Positions 55,636 to 64,000 of a DNA stretch of 64,000 bases are shown piece after piece. The number at the start of each line of letters is the position of its first letter. Within the stretch, counting starts at the first letter, position 1. Under the pieces are notes generated by a model. That model was given only the letters and a program-made list of their open reading frames with translations. It made no database searches and was not told the origin of the DNA. The stretch is from Variovorax paradoxus (GTDB lineage: Bacteria; Pseudomonadota; Gammaproteobacteria; Burkholderiales; Burkholderiaceae_C), in NCBI RefSeq assembly GCF_022009635.1, contig NZ_CP091716.1, positions 5,291,501 through 5,355,500 on the forward strand. Reading direction: 5' to 3'. Position numbers and translations under genes: made by a program.

Positions 55636-56898
55636 CTACTCGGAGGCTGCAGCCACCACCGTCGGATCGCGCTGCGGCCCGGCTACGACGCCCTCGTCGT
55701 GCAGCCGCCCGATGGCCGCGCCGCTCAGGCCCAGCACCTCATGCAGCACCTCGTCGGTATGGGTGCCGAGCAGCGCGGCCGGCGACGTGGCTTCGCGTTC
55801 CATGCCCGGTGCACGCACCGCCGCGCCCGCCGCCAGGTGAGCGCCGATGCCAGGAGTGTCGATGCGCTCGAACACCGGATTGGCCAGGCTCGCGCGCGCG
55901 TCACCCGCCAACGCCTCCCCCACGGTGCTGTAGCGGCCCCAACAGACCTTGTACTGCTCCAGCGCCACCTGTGCCTCTTGCTGCGTGCGAGCAGAGAACC
56001 ACGGCTCGACCAGCGCCGCAATGGCATCGCGCGCCTCGAAGCGCTGCGCCTCGTCGGCAAAGTCGAGGTCCAGCCGTTGCTGCAGCGCGCCGATGGGTTC
56101 CGCGATGCCGCAGCACGCCACCAGCGCCTTCCATTGGCCGGCGGAGATCGCCGCCACCATGAGACGGCCACCGTCGGCAGTTCCGAAGTCGCGCCCGAAG
56201 GCGCCGTAGAGATGGTTGCCGATGGAGGGGCGCTCCTGTCCCAGCAGTTCGGCTTCGGCCAGCACGCCCAGGTGCGACAGCATGCCGAAGGCCATGTCCG
56301 ACAATGCCAGCTTGAGTTCCGCGCCCTGCCCGCCGCGGCGCCGATGATCGACCGCGGCAAGGATCGCAAGGGCCGCCTGGTACGCACACGCGATGTCCCA
56401 GGCGGGCAGCACATGATTGACTGGCTGCGCGCGCGAGCCGCCGCCCGTGACGGCCGGATAGCCGGTGGCGCAGTTCACGGTGTAGTCGACCGCCGTGCTG
56501 CCGTCGCCGTTGCCCTGGATGGTGCAGCTGATCAGGTCTTCGCGCCGCGCGGCCAGCACCTCGTGGGCCAGCCACGGCGTGCCGATGTTGGTGAGCAGCA
56601 CGCCGGCATCCGGCCCCGGCGCGGTGGTCAGCGCCTGTATCAGCTCACGGCCTTCGGGGCGGCGCAGGTCGACAGCCACCGAGCGCTTGCCCTTGTTGAG
56701 CCCGGTCCAGTAGAGACTGCGGCCGTGGCCTTGCGGGTGCGGCATGCGGGGCATGCGCGCGTAATCGATACCGCCGCCGATCATATCGATACGGATCACA
56801 TCGGCGCCGAACTGCGCGAGCGTCAGGCCCGCCAGCGGCGCCGCGATGAAGGCCGAACTTTCGATGACCCGAAGCCGGCCGAGAAAGGGATAGGTCAT
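55636..56898 (-). CDS. CaiB/BaiF family III CoA transferase, 2-methylfumaryl-CoA isomerase (Mct)-like
   Basis: A 420-residue enzyme. It begins LGRLRVIESSAFIAAPLAGL and contains TLAQFGADVIRIDMIGGGID, LYWTGLNKGKRSVAVDLRR and DGSTAVDYTVNCATGYP. The catalytic Asp is expected to be Asp168 in HVLPAWDIACAYQ. NHLYGAFGRDFGTADGGRLMV and HTDEVLHEVLGLSGAAIGRLHDEGIV-like ends closely resemble mesaconyl-CoA C1-C4 CoA transferase of the 3-hydroxypropionate bicycle, as I remember that sequence. Intramolecular CoA shift on an unsaturated C5 diacid is therefore the best guess; another CoA donor-acceptor pair is possible. It is the last gene of the minus-strand CoA operon. Confidence 0.83.
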   Translation of the reverse strand: MTYPFLGRLRVIESSAFIAAPLAGLTLAQFGADVIRIDMIGGGIDYARMPRMPHPQGHGRSLYWTGLNKGKRSVAVDLRRPEGRELIQALTTAPGPDAGVLLTNIGTPWLAHEVLAARREDLISCTIQGNGDGSTAVDYTVNCATGYPAVTGGGSRAQPVNHVLPAWDIACAYQAALAILAAVDHRRRGGQGAELKLALSDMAFGMLSHLGVLAEAELLGQERPSIGNHLYGAFGRDFGTADGGRLMVAAISAGQWKALVACCGIAEPIGALQQRLDLDFADEAQRFEARDAIAALVEPWFSARTQQEAQVALEQYKVCWGRYSTVGEALAGDARASLANPVFERIDTPGIGAHLAAGAAVRAPGMEREATSPAALLGTHTDEVLHEVLGLSGAAIGRLHDEGVVAGPQRDPTVVAAASE

Positions 56899-56913
56899 GC
56901 GCGCGGCTCCGGC

Positions 56914-58110
56914 TCAGGCACGCTCGAACACCGCGGCCAGGCCCTGGCCGCCGCCGATGCACATGGTCTCCAGGCCATAGCGCGCGCCGCGCCGTTGCAT
57001 CTCGTGCAGCAGCGAGGTCATGATGCGCACGCCGGTCGCGCCCACCGGATGACCGAGCGAAATGCCCGAGCCGTTGACGTTGAAGCGCTCCGGGTCGTTC
57101 CAGTCCCAGCCCTTTGCGCAGGCCAGTGCCTGGCAGGCGAAGGCCTCGTTCAGCTCGACCAGGCCCATGTCGTCGAAACCCAGGCCGTTGCGGCCGAACA
57201 GCTTCTTCACGGCGGGCACCGGCCCGATGCCCATGTGCGAAGGCTCGCAGCCCGCGGCGGCCCAGCTGTGCAGGTAGCCGATCGGCGTGAGCCCGAGTTC
57301 TTCGAGCCGGTCCTCGGCCACGATCAGGCAGGCGGCGGCGGCGTCGTTCTGCTGGCAGGCGTTGCCGGCGGTGACGATGCCGTCCTCGACCAGCGGCTTG
57401 AGCCCGGCCAGTTGCTCCAGCGTCAGGTCGGCGCGGATGCCCTCGTCGCGATCGATCACCAGCGCCTCGCCCTTGCGCTGCGGCACGCTCACGGGCACCA
57501 CCTCTTCGGCGAACTTCCCCGAGGCCCAGGCCGCCGCCGCGCGCCGATGGCTGCGCAGCGCAAAGGCATCGGCCTCCTCGCGCGTGATGGCGTAGTCGCG
57601 CGCCAGGTTCTCGGCGGTCTCGATCATTCCGGAGATGCGGCCGAAGCGCGACTCGGGCTGCGAGCGTTCGCGCCCGCGTTCGAGCCGGTCGTGGAACTTG
57701 ACCGTGCCCGCGCGCTTGCCCCAGCGCATGTCGGTGGTGTAGTACTCGACGTTGCTCATGCTCTCGACGCCGCCAGCCATCACCACGTCGGCGGCGCCGG
57801 TCTGCACCATCATCGCGGCGGTGGCGATGGCCTGCAGGCCGCTGCCGCAGCGGCGGTCGAGCTGCATGCCGGCCACCTCGACGGGAAAGCCCGCCTGCAG
57901 CGCCACCCAGCGGCCGGTGCAGGGCACCTCGCCGTTGGCATAGGAATGGGCGAAGACCACGTCTTCGATGCGTGCGGGGTCGAGCCCGGTGCGGGCGATC
58001 ACGGCGCGCGCGACGGTGGCGCCGAGTTCTTCCACGGGCACACCGCGCAGTGAACCGCCGAAGGCGCCGATGGGGGTGCGGAGGGGGGAGACGATGGCAG
58101 CGCGTTTCAT
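56914..58110 (-). CDS. Acetyl-CoA acetyltransferase (thiolase)
   Basis: A 398-residue degradative-type thiolase. It begins MKRAAIVSPLRTPIGAFGGS. The nucleophile is Cys88 in MQLDRRCGSGLQAIATAA; the catalytic His is in GISLGHPVGATGVRI and the second Cys in TMCIGGGQGLAAVF. NVNGSGISLGHP is canonical. The start at 58110 is supported by the motif distance; the frame extends upstream only as a shadow of the hydratase gene. It would cleave a beta-ketoacyl-CoA produced by the hydratase and SDR genes beside it. Confidence 0.93.
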   Translation of the reverse strand: MKRAAIVSPLRTPIGAFGGSLRGVPVEELGATVARAVIARTGLDPARIEDVVFAHSYANGEVPCTGRWVALQAGFPVEVAGMQLDRRCGSGLQAIATAAMMVQTGAADVVMAGGVESMSNVEYYTTDMRWGKRAGTVKFHDRLERGRERSQPESRFGRISGMIETAENLARDYAITREEADAFALRSHRRAAAAWASGKFAEEVVPVSVPQRKGEALVIDRDEGIRADLTLEQLAGLKPLVEDGIVTAGNACQQNDAAAACLIVAEDRLEELGLTPIGYLHSWAAAGCEPSHMGIGPVPAVKKLFGRNGLGFDDMGLVELNEAFACQALACAKGWDWNDPERFNVNGSGISLGHPVGATGVRIMTSLLHEMQRRGARYGLETMCIGGGQGLAAVFERA

Positions 58111-58114
58111 GGTG

Positions 58115-58927
58115 TCAATCTTTCTCGGGATGCAATGCGTTGGGAAAATCCGGCGTCTCCCCGGCGAGGAAGGCACGCACGCCTTCCCGCGATTCGGCCG
58201 AGGTGAAGACACGTTCGGACAGCGGCAGCGCGGCGGCAATCGCGGCATCCCGCGGCATGTCGAAGCTGAAGCCGATGGCCTGCTTGCACAGCGCCAGTGC
58301 AAGCGGCGGCCGGCGGGCGAGCGTGGCGGCGAGCGCTAGCGCGGCCTCGAGCGCCGCGCCCTGCGGCACCACGCGATTGACGAGGCCCCAGGCCAGCGCC
58401 GTGGCGGCATCGATGGGCTCGCCAAGGAGCATCATTTCCCTGGCCCGACCCTGGCCCACTCGGCGCGTGACGCGCACCGGCCCGCCGCTACCGGGAAAAA
58501 CGCCCAGCTTGATCTCGGGCAGCGCGAAGCGGGCGCTCTCGTCGCTCACGATGAGGTCGCAGCACACCGCGATCTCCAGCCCGCCGCCGAAGGCAAGGCC
58601 ATTGACGGCCGCCACCGTGGGCTTGGGAAAGTCGTCGAACCGGGCGAACACCGCATGCTGCAACGCGAGCTTTTCCGGACCGATGCGCCCGGGTTGCATC
58701 AGCGGCTGGAACTCGGCAATGTCCGACCCGGCGCAGAAGGCGCGCGTGCCGGCACCGACCACGACCACGGCGCGCACGTCCGCGTCGCGCGCCAGCGCGT
58801 CGAGAGCACCGCCCAGTGCTTCGGTGAGGCCGCGGAACACGACGTTGAGCGGCGGGTTGTCCAGCGTGAGGACGGCAACGCCGCCCTGCGTGCGGCAGCG
58901 CACCGGCCCGGCGCCGATCTCAACCAT
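58115..58927 (-). CDS. Enoyl-CoA hydratase/isomerase (crotonase family)
   Basis: A 270-residue crotonase. TLDNPPLNVVFRGLTEALGG, AFCAGSDIAEFQ (oxyanion hole) and NGLAFGGGLEIAVCCDLIVS are typical, followed by FALPEIKLGVFPGSGGPVRV. The residue pair of catalytic Glu is not fully clear, so isomerase or hydrolase variants remain possible. ATG 58927 is preferred (GGTGGG 4 nt upstream); GTG 58936 is the alternative. Start and SDR stop overlap, and thiolase follows 4 bp after the stop. Confidence 0.9.
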   Translation of the reverse strand: MVEIGAGPVRCRTQGGVAVLTLDNPPLNVVFRGLTEALGGALDALARDADVRAVVVVGAGTRAFCAGSDIAEFQPLMQPGRIGPEKLALQHAVFARFDDFPKPTVAAVNGLAFGGGLEIAVCCDLIVSDESARFALPEIKLGVFPGSGGPVRVTRRVGQGRAREMMLLGEPIDAATALAWGLVNRVVPQGAALEAALALAATLARRPPLALALCKQAIGFSFDMPRDAAIAAALPLSERVFTSAESREGVRAFLAGETPDFPNALHPEKD

Positions 58928-59669
58928 AGCGCCCACCCGTCACGTGCAGCACCTCGCCGGTGATGAAACTGGCGCGCTCCGAGGCAAGAAAAGCCACCGC
59001 GTCCGCGATGTCGGCGGGCTTGCCCACGCGCTTGATCGGCTGCATGGCCACCGCGCGCTCCTTGATGGTTTCGTAGGTGGCCAGCGCCTGCACCATCTCG
59101 GTTTCCATGAAGCCCGGCGCCACGCAATTCACCGTGATGCCGTAGCGCCCTTCCTCGATGGCCAGCGCCTTGGCCATGCCGATCAGGCCGGCTTTCGCGG
59201 CCGAATAGTTGGCCTGCGTCGGATTGCCGAAATGCGCGCGCGAGCTGATGTTGATGACGCGGCCCCAGCCCTGCTCAATGAAGCGCGGCATGACGGCCTT
59301 GCTGGCGAGGAATGCGCCCTTGAGCATCACCTCCATCACCAGGTCCCAGTCGTCCTCGCTCATCTTCACCAGGTAGCGGTCGCGCGGGAAGCCGGCGTTG
59401 TTGACCAGGATATGCACGCCGCCGAAGTGCGCAACGGCCTCGTCCACCAGCCGCTGCACCTCGGCGCCCTTGGTGATGTCGGCGACGATGCAATGCGCCT
59501 GAAGCCCGTCGTCGCGCAGCGAGGCGGCGGTGGCTTCGGCCTGCTCGCGCAGGATGTCGGTAACGACGACCTTCGCGCCCTCCTCGGCCAAGCGGCGCGC
59601 GGTGGCGGCGCCCAGGCCCCGTGCCGAGCCGGTGACGATGGCGACTTTGTCCTTGATCTGCAGGTCCAT
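58920..59669 (-). CDS. FabG-like 3-oxoacyl/3-hydroxyacyl-CoA reductase (SDR)
   Basis: A 249-residue classical SDR. The cofactor loop is VTGSARGLGAATARRLAEEG, the structural motif is LVNNAGFPRDR, and the catalytic residues are Ser in NISSRAHFG and Tyr/Lys in ANYSAAKAGLIG. FITGEVLHVTGGRYG closes the protein. In this operon it most likely oxidises a 3-hydroxyacyl-CoA to the 3-keto form for the thiolase. It overlaps the hydratase start by 8 bp. Confidence 0.9.
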   Translation of the reverse strand: MDLQIKDKVAIVTGSARGLGAATARRLAEEGAKVVVTDILREQAEATAASLRDDGLQAHCIVADITKGAEVQRLVDEAVAHFGGVHILVNNAGFPRDRYLVKMSEDDWDLVMEVMLKGAFLASKAVMPRFIEQGWGRVINISSRAHFGNPTQANYSAAKAGLIGMAKALAIEEGRYGITVNCVAPGFMETEMVQALATYETIKERAVAMQPIKRVGKPADIADAVAFLASERASFITGEVLHVTGGRYG

Positions 59670-59705
59670 GCTGCTTCTTTCCTTCGATGCTTGTGGGTGT
59701 TTGGT

Positions 59706-60575
59706 TCAGGCCAGGTCCACGCGGCCAGCGTTCAGCACCAGGGTGCCGCGCTCCAGCGCCGTGGTGCGCAGCGACACCACCGAGCCGTCGCGCCAGAGTT
59801 CGGTGCGCAGCGTCTCGCCCGGCAGCACCGGTGCGGTGAAGCGCACACGCATGCCGCGCACGCCCGAGGCGTCGTAGTCCAGCAGCGTGGCGAGCACCGC
59901 GTGCAGCGCGACGCCCATCGTGGCAAGGCCGTGCAGGATCGGCCTTGAAAAGCCGGCTGCGCGCGCCACGCCGGGGTCGGCATGCAGCGGGTTGAAGTCG
60001 CCGCTCAGGCGGTAGAGCAGCGCGGCCTGAGGCAGCGTCGGCAAATCGCAGACGGCATCGGGCGCGCGCGCGGGCATCGCGTGCGGCTGGGCCAACGGCG
60101 CGCCGTGCGCCGCGCCAAAGCCGCCGTCGGCGCGCAGCATGCTGGTCTGGGTGACGCAGGCCAGCAGCTCGCCGCTGGTCGCATCCGTGACGCGGCGCTC
60201 CTGCAGCATCAGCGCGCCCTTGCCGGCGCCCTTGTCGTGCAGAGCGACGACGCGGTTCGCACCGATCACACGGCCTTCGGCCGGCAGCGGACGCTGCAAC
60301 ACGAAGGCCTGCTCGGCATGCACGAGCTGACGCCAGTCGATGCCGGTGTCGGGCTGGTCGGCCCAGAAACCGCCGTAGCCGAGCACATTGACCAACGTGG
60401 GCAGCGCCTGCAACCCGCCTTCGGCACGCTCGTAGACATAGCGCAGTTGCCCGGCATCGAGCGGATCGGCGCCCAGGCCGACGCCGAGCGCATAGAGCTG
60501 CGTGTCGCGCGTGCCATAGGTGTGCTCGACCGGCGCGAATTCCCGCGCGAGCAGGCGCTGAACATCGATAGCCAT
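59706..60575 (-). CDS. MaoC-like (R)-specific enoyl-CoA hydratase (hydratase 2 type)
   Basis: A 289-residue double-hot-dog hydratase. The N-terminal half, with YGTRDTQLYALGVGLGADPL and HAEQAFVLQRPLPAEG, is the substrate-binding half of hydratase 2 proteins. The C-terminal half has the hydratase 2 motif LSGDFNPLHADPGVARAAGF (catalytic Asp, Asn and His) and PILHGLATMGVALHAV. Coexistence with a crotonase in one operon gives hydratases of both stereochemistries, unless one acts on a branched or unsaturated diacid. It starts just before the acyl-CoA synthetase end. Confidence 0.9.
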   Translation of the reverse strand: MAIDVQRLLAREFAPVEHTYGTRDTQLYALGVGLGADPLDAGQLRYVYERAEGGLQALPTLVNVLGYGGFWADQPDTGIDWRQLVHAEQAFVLQRPLPAEGRVIGANRVVALHDKGAGKGALMLQERRVTDATSGELLACVTQTSMLRADGGFGAAHGAPLAQPHAMPARAPDAVCDLPTLPQAALLYRLSGDFNPLHADPGVARAAGFSRPILHGLATMGVALHAVLATLLDYDASGVRGMRVRFTAPVLPGETLRTELWRDGSVVSLRTTALERGTLVLNAGRVDLA

Positions 60576-60586
60576 GCGACGCCCTG

Positions 60587-62743
60587 TCAGCCCTGCGCCG
60601 AGTCGGGCACGGGCGCAAGCACGACCACGGCGTCGGCGGCGAAGGCGCCCTGCCCTTGCGGCAAGGCCAGCACGGGATTCAGGTCGATGGACTGCAGGCG
60701 CGGGCCGCACTGGTGCGCGAACACCGAAAGACGCGAGAGCATCGCGGCCAGCGCCTTCACGTCCGCCACCGGCTTGCCGCGCGCGCCCAGCAGCAGCGGC
60801 GCGCCCTGAATGCCGCGAATCATCTGTTCGGCCACGTCCTCGCCGAAGGGGCAGCGGCGCAGCACCACGTCTTTCATCACCTCGACGAAGATGCCGCCAA
60901 GGCCGAACATGGCCACCGGGCCGAACACCGGGTCGCGCTGGATGCCCAGGATGCATTCGACACCGCCGCTCAACTGCTTCGCAACCAGCACGCCTTCGAT
61001 ACGCGCATCGGGCGCGGCCAGGGCGGCGCGTTCCATCAGCATGGCAAAGCCCTCCCGCACGGCGCCTGCGTTCGCAACGTTCAGCAGCACGCCGCCGATC
61101 TCCGACTTGTGCACGATGTCGGGCGACAGGATCTTCAGTACGACCGGAAAGCCGAGCGCCTCGGCCGCGGCCACTGCGTCCCGTGCGTTCGCGCAGGCCC
61201 GCTCCGGCGCCACGGCAATGCCGGCTTCGGCCAGCACGCGCTTGGCCTCGGCTTCGCTGGGGTTGGCAGCCGGCAAGGCCACCGCCGGCACCCGAGGGGG
61301 CTCCTGCGCGGGCTGGCGCGCGAAGGCCCGGCCGAAACGGCCCATGGCCTCGATGGCGACCACGGCGCGCGCCGGGTCCTCGAACACGGTGAAGCCGTCG
61401 GCCTCGTATTGCTGCACCCGCTCCCTGGACGCCAGGATCGAGAGCACGAAAAGCCGGTCGGGGTGCTTGTCGCGCACGGCCTTGAGTTGCGCGCGCAGGC
61501 CGTCGGCGATGGACTCGGCACCCACCGTGTAGGTGAAGAAACCCAGCACCGACCGGTATCCGCCCTCGGCCACCACCGCCTCGGCAAAGCGCCCGGCAAT
61601 GCTCAGGTCGTTCATGAACTGCGCGGTGCAGTCGACCGGGTTGCGCGGCGCGGCGAAGGGGATCAGCGCCTTCAGGTGCTGCTGCGCGGCAGCGGGCATC
61701 TCGGGCATCGGCAAGCCCGCAAGCTCGGCTGCGTCGGACACGATCACGCCCGCGCCGCCGCTCACGGTGATCACACCCAGCGAGTTGTCGGCCGGGTAGA
61801 TGCGGCGCGTGGCCAGGCGAGCCACGTCGAGCATGTGCTCGGTGGAGCGCGCCCGCACCACGCCGAACTCGGCCAGCACGGCATCGGTCACAGCGTCGTT
61901 GCCCGCGATGGACGCGGTGTGCGACTGCGCCGCGGCGCTGCCCACGGCGCTGGTTCCGACCTTCATCATCACCACCGGCTTGCGGGCCCGCCGCGCCGCC
62001 TCGAGCGCATCCAGCAAACGCGCGCCGTCGCGAATGCCTTCCGAGTACACCGCGATCACGTCGGTGTCGCCGTCGTCCACGAAGGCCCGCACGAGATCGC
62101 CCAGGCTGATGTCGCATTCGTTGCCGCTCATGACGCAGGACGACACGCCGATGCCGAACTCCCGCGCAATGCCCAGGATGTGGCTGCCGTAGGCGCCCGA
62201 CTGGCTGGCGATGCCCACGCGCCCCGGCTTCGGAAAACCCATTTCGACGACCGAGGTGAAGCTGCCGTAGAAGCCGATGCGCGGGTTGAGCACGCCCAGC
62301 GAATTGGGGCCGAGCAGCCGCACGCCGTGGGCACGCGCCGCCTCCACCATGCGCTGCTGCAGCCGCTCGCCGTCTTCGCCCATCTCGGCGAAGCCGGCCG
62401 AGAACACGATGGCTGCGGACGTGCCGCGCGCGCCCAGGTCGGCGACCACCTGCGGCGCGAGGTGGGCGGCCACGGCCACGATGGCCACGTCGGGCGTCTC
62501 GGGCAGTGCGGCCACGCTCGCGAAGGCAGGCAGGCCCTGAATCTGCGCGCGGTTCGGGTTCACCGGCATCAGCCGGCCCGAGAAGCCCTGCGAGCGCATG
62601 TAGGCGATGGGCCGCCCCCCGATGCGCAGCGCATCGTCGGAGGCGCCGATCACGGCCACGGAGCGCGGGTTCAGCAGGCGATCGAGCGTGTGGTTGGCGA
62701 GCATGTTCGGGAAAGCTCCGGGCATCGTGTCGGCTGTGCTCAT
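60587..62743 (-). CDS. Acyl-CoA synthetase of the ADP-forming (acetate-CoA ligase/Pat-like) family
   Basis: A 718-residue fused alpha-beta protein. A CoA-binding Rossmann domain begins NPRSVAVIGASDDALRIGGR. Two succinyl-CoA-ligase-like flavodoxin domains follow, with GIASQSGAYGSHILGIAREF and the phospho-His motif AAAQSHTASIAGNDAV. The C-terminal ATP-grasp part has LGFPVVLKILSPDIVHKSEIG and GGIFVEVMKDVVLRRCP. There is no GNAT extension, so a synthetase is likelier than a protein acetyltransferase. It should activate the acid imported via the upstream Bug protein, to which it is coupled by ATGA. Confidence 0.9.
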   Translation of the reverse strand: MSTADTMPGAFPNMLANHTLDRLLNPRSVAVIGASDDALRIGGRPIAYMRSQGFSGRLMPVNPNRAQIQGLPAFASVAALPETPDVAIVAVAAHLAPQVVADLGARGTSAAIVFSAGFAEMGEDGERLQQRMVEAARAHGVRLLGPNSLGVLNPRIGFYGSFTSVVEMGFPKPGRVGIASQSGAYGSHILGIAREFGIGVSSCVMSGNECDISLGDLVRAFVDDGDTDVIAVYSEGIRDGARLLDALEAARRARKPVVMMKVGTSAVGSAAAQSHTASIAGNDAVTDAVLAEFGVVRARSTEHMLDVARLATRRIYPADNSLGVITVSGGAGVIVSDAAELAGLPMPEMPAAAQQHLKALIPFAAPRNPVDCTAQFMNDLSIAGRFAEAVVAEGGYRSVLGFFTYTVGAESIADGLRAQLKAVRDKHPDRLFVLSILASRERVQQYEADGFTVFEDPARAVVAIEAMGRFGRAFARQPAQEPPRVPAVALPAANPSEAEAKRVLAEAGIAVAPERACANARDAVAAAEALGFPVVLKILSPDIVHKSEIGGVLLNVANAGAVREGFAMLMERAALAAPDARIEGVLVAKQLSGGVECILGIQRDPVFGPVAMFGLGGIFVEVMKDVVLRRCPFGEDVAEQMIRGIQGAPLLLGARGKPVADVKALAAMLSRLSVFAHQCGPRLQSIDLNPVLALPQGQGAFAADAVVVLAPVPDSAQG

Positions 62744-63726
62744 TCGACCTTGGCGCCCGAGGTCTTGACCACCTTCGACCACCGCTCGATATCGGCCGCG
62801 ATGAGCTTGCCGAACTGCTCTGGCGTGTTGCCCGCGGGTTCGTAGCCCTGCGCGGCCAGGCGCTCCTTGAAGTCGGCGCTGTCGAGCTCGTGGCGGATCT
62901 CGGTGTTAAGTTTGGCGATCACGTCCTTCGGCGTGCCGGCTGGTGCCATCAGGCCGTTCCACACGGTCACTTCGAAGCCCGGCAAGCCGGCCTCGGCCAC
63001 CGTAGGCACATCCGGCAAGGCCGGCGAGCGCTTCGCGCCGGTCTGCGCGATCGCCTTGAGCTTGCCGCCCTTCACCTGGGACATGGCCGAATACATCATG
63101 TCCATCACAACCTGCGAATTGCCGGCGATCACGTCCATCATGGCCGGCGCGCTGCCGTTGAACGGGATGTGCGTCATCTTGATGCCGGCCTGCGAGTCGA
63201 AGTACTCGGTCGCAAGATGGGTCGAGGAGCCGTTGCCGGCCGACGTGAAGTTCAGCTCCCCAGGCTTGGCCTTGGCGCGCGCGATCAGGTCTTTCACGCT
63301 GTTGATGCCGAGGGCGGGATTCACCATCAGCAGCGCCGGGCCGCTGGTGAGTTCGGTGATGGGTACCAGGTCGGTGCGGATGTCGTAGCGCAGGTTCTTG
63401 TAGAGCGATGGGTGGATGGTGTGCCCCATGGTCACGAGGATCAGCGTGTAGCCGTCGGCCGGCGAGCGGGCCACCAGCTCGGCGCCCAGGTTGCCCGAGG
63501 CGCCGGGCTTGTTCTCGACGATGAAGGGCTGGCCCATGCGCTCGCCCAGGCGCTGCGCAAGCAGGCGCGCCACGCTGTCGTTGGTGCCGCCCGGCGGGTA
63601 GGGCACGACGATCTTGACGGACTTGTTGGGGTACGAGCCCTGCGCCATCACGGCGGGAGAAATGCCGGCGAGGGCCAGCCAGGCGATGCAGCAGCCCACG
63701 GCGGCGCGGCGTGTGGTGGTTTTCAT
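62740..63726 (-). CDS. Bug-family (TctC-like) periplasmic binding protein
   Basis: A 328-residue binding protein at the head of the CoA operon. The signal peptide MKTTTRRAAVGCCIAWLAL ends near PAVMAQG; AGGAGAC precedes ATG 63726, which rules out the longer frame. The Bug loop is VVPYPPGGTNDSVARLLAQRL, then NKPGASGNLGAELVARSPADG and HIPFNGSAPAMMDVIAGNSQ. Ligand identity (a carboxylic acid) likely matches the catabolic substrate. The gene is divergent from a LysR regulator. Confidence 0.9.
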   Translation of the reverse strand: MKTTTRRAAVGCCIAWLALAGISPAVMAQGSYPNKSVKIVVPYPPGGTNDSVARLLAQRLGERMGQPFIVENKPGASGNLGAELVARSPADGYTLILVTMGHTIHPSLYKNLRYDIRTDLVPITELTSGPALLMVNPALGINSVKDLIARAKAKPGELNFTSAGNGSSTHLATEYFDSQAGIKMTHIPFNGSAPAMMDVIAGNSQVVMDMMYSAMSQVKGGKLKAIAQTGAKRSPALPDVPTVAEAGLPGFEVTVWNGLMAPAGTPKDVIAKLNTEIRHELDSADFKERLAAQGYEPAGNTPEQFGKLIAADIERWSKVVKTSGAKVE

Positions 63727-63807
63727 TTGTCTTGTCTCCTGATGGCCGGTGTGCCGCTGACCACTCAGCGCCACCGTGATGGAGCCCGAATCGTAGGGAC
63801 CACGCTA

Positions 63808-63821
63808 TATTCAATCCAATA
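63808..63821. promoter_or_regulatory. Candidate LysR operator between Bug gene and LysR gene
   Basis: TATT-caatcc-AATA is a perfect 4-bp inverted repeat with T and A ends, in an AT-rich patch of the 130-bp divergent intergenic region. This is the form and place expected for a LysR-type T-N11-A-like box, though the spacing is one base off. Tentative. Confidence 0.35.
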
Positions 63822-63856
63822 CTTTTGGTGGACTCTCCTATATACGAGGTGTATGG

Positions 63857-64000
63857 ATGGATCTGAGACAACTGCGCCAATTCCTGGCACTCGCGGAAAC
63901 CGGCAGCTTCAGCGTTGCGGCCGAGCGGCTGCATATGGCGCAGCCGCCGCTGTCGGTGGCCATCCGCAAGCTGGAAGAAGAACTGGGCACGATGCTCTTC
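63857..64000 (+). CDS. LysR-family transcriptional regulator, partial
   Basis: Only the first 48 residues are in the window. [20 protein letters not shown] and [20 protein letters not shown] form the LysR helix-turn-helix. GAGGTG lies 5 nt before ATG 63857; a second ATG at 63853 is out of frame. It is divergent from the Bug/CoA operon, so it is its probable regulator. The effector domain is beyond the right edge. Confidence 0.92.
   Translation, partial: MDLRQLRQFLALAETGSFSVAAERLHMAQPPLSVAIRKLEEELGTMLF

Overview
The window is about 64 kb of very GC-rich DNA, densely packed on both strands. It looks like the chromosome of a betaproteobacterium of the family Comamonadaceae, most likely Variovorax or a close relative. 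The reasons are the many Bug/TctC-type solute-binding proteins, the overall gene content, GrpE-DnaK-DnaJ preceded by a sigma-32-type promoter, and short GC-rich palindromic repeats of a kind I associate with that family. The genus is an inference from gene content, not from a marker gene. I see no rRNA, tRNA, CRISPR array, transposase or prophage.

Region 1 (1-12.7 kb) is a sugar-acid locus. A divergent FadR-type GntR regulator (cut by the window start) faces a polar-amino-acid-type ABC importer (525-3490). Then come uronate dehydrogenase, an SMP-30 lactonase, a complete TRAP transporter (dctP, dctQ, dctM), galactarate dehydratase, an SDR and two Bug-type binding proteins. Together they predict uptake and oxidation of hexuronates to aldarates and on to 5-keto-4-deoxyglucarate. 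Region 2 (12.7-24.7 kb) is housekeeping and stress: psd, an HxlR-like regulator, an FKBP isomerase, grpE-dnaK-dnaJ, a 0.69-kb AT-richer gap, then prkA-yeaH-spoVR, and aroQ convergent to them.

Region 3 (24.7-33.7 kb) is the most unusual. A LysR gene diverges from an operon that encodes a stand-alone Rieske protein, a Rieske-less non-haem iron oxygenase and a GST-like protein. Glutathione-dependent formaldehyde dehydrogenase, an Asp-nucleophile alpha/beta hydrolase and S-formylglutathione hydrolase follow directly. The layout matches the logic of the caffeine N7-demethylase NdmC/NdmD/NdmE plus formaldehyde disposal, but with the Rieske cluster on its own small protein and no reductase in sight. 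A small set of GNAT, VOC, TfoX-like and 3'-5' exonuclease genes and a divergent esterase follow.

Region 4 (33.8-49.6 kb) holds arsR-arsB-arsC-arsH with a perfect palindromic operator over the arsR start codon, then an AraC regulator and gnd. Next is a five-gene, translationally overlapping counterpart of the E. coli yfaA-yfaT-yfaS-yfaQ-yfaP locus (bacterial alpha-2-macroglobulin of the thioester-less type), then a GNAT gene. Region 5 (49.6-55.6 kb) is a tripartite RND efflux system with non-canonical proton-relay residues. Region 6 (55.6-64 kb) is a minus-strand CoA-ester catabolic operon: a 2-methylfumaryl-CoA isomerase-like CoA transferase, thiolase, enoyl-CoA hydratase, SDR, MaoC-type hydratase and an ADP-forming-type acyl-CoA synthetase, with a Bug binding protein at its head and a divergent LysR gene cut by the window end. 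Its substrate is unknown; a branched or C5 dicarboxylic acid is a reasonable guess.
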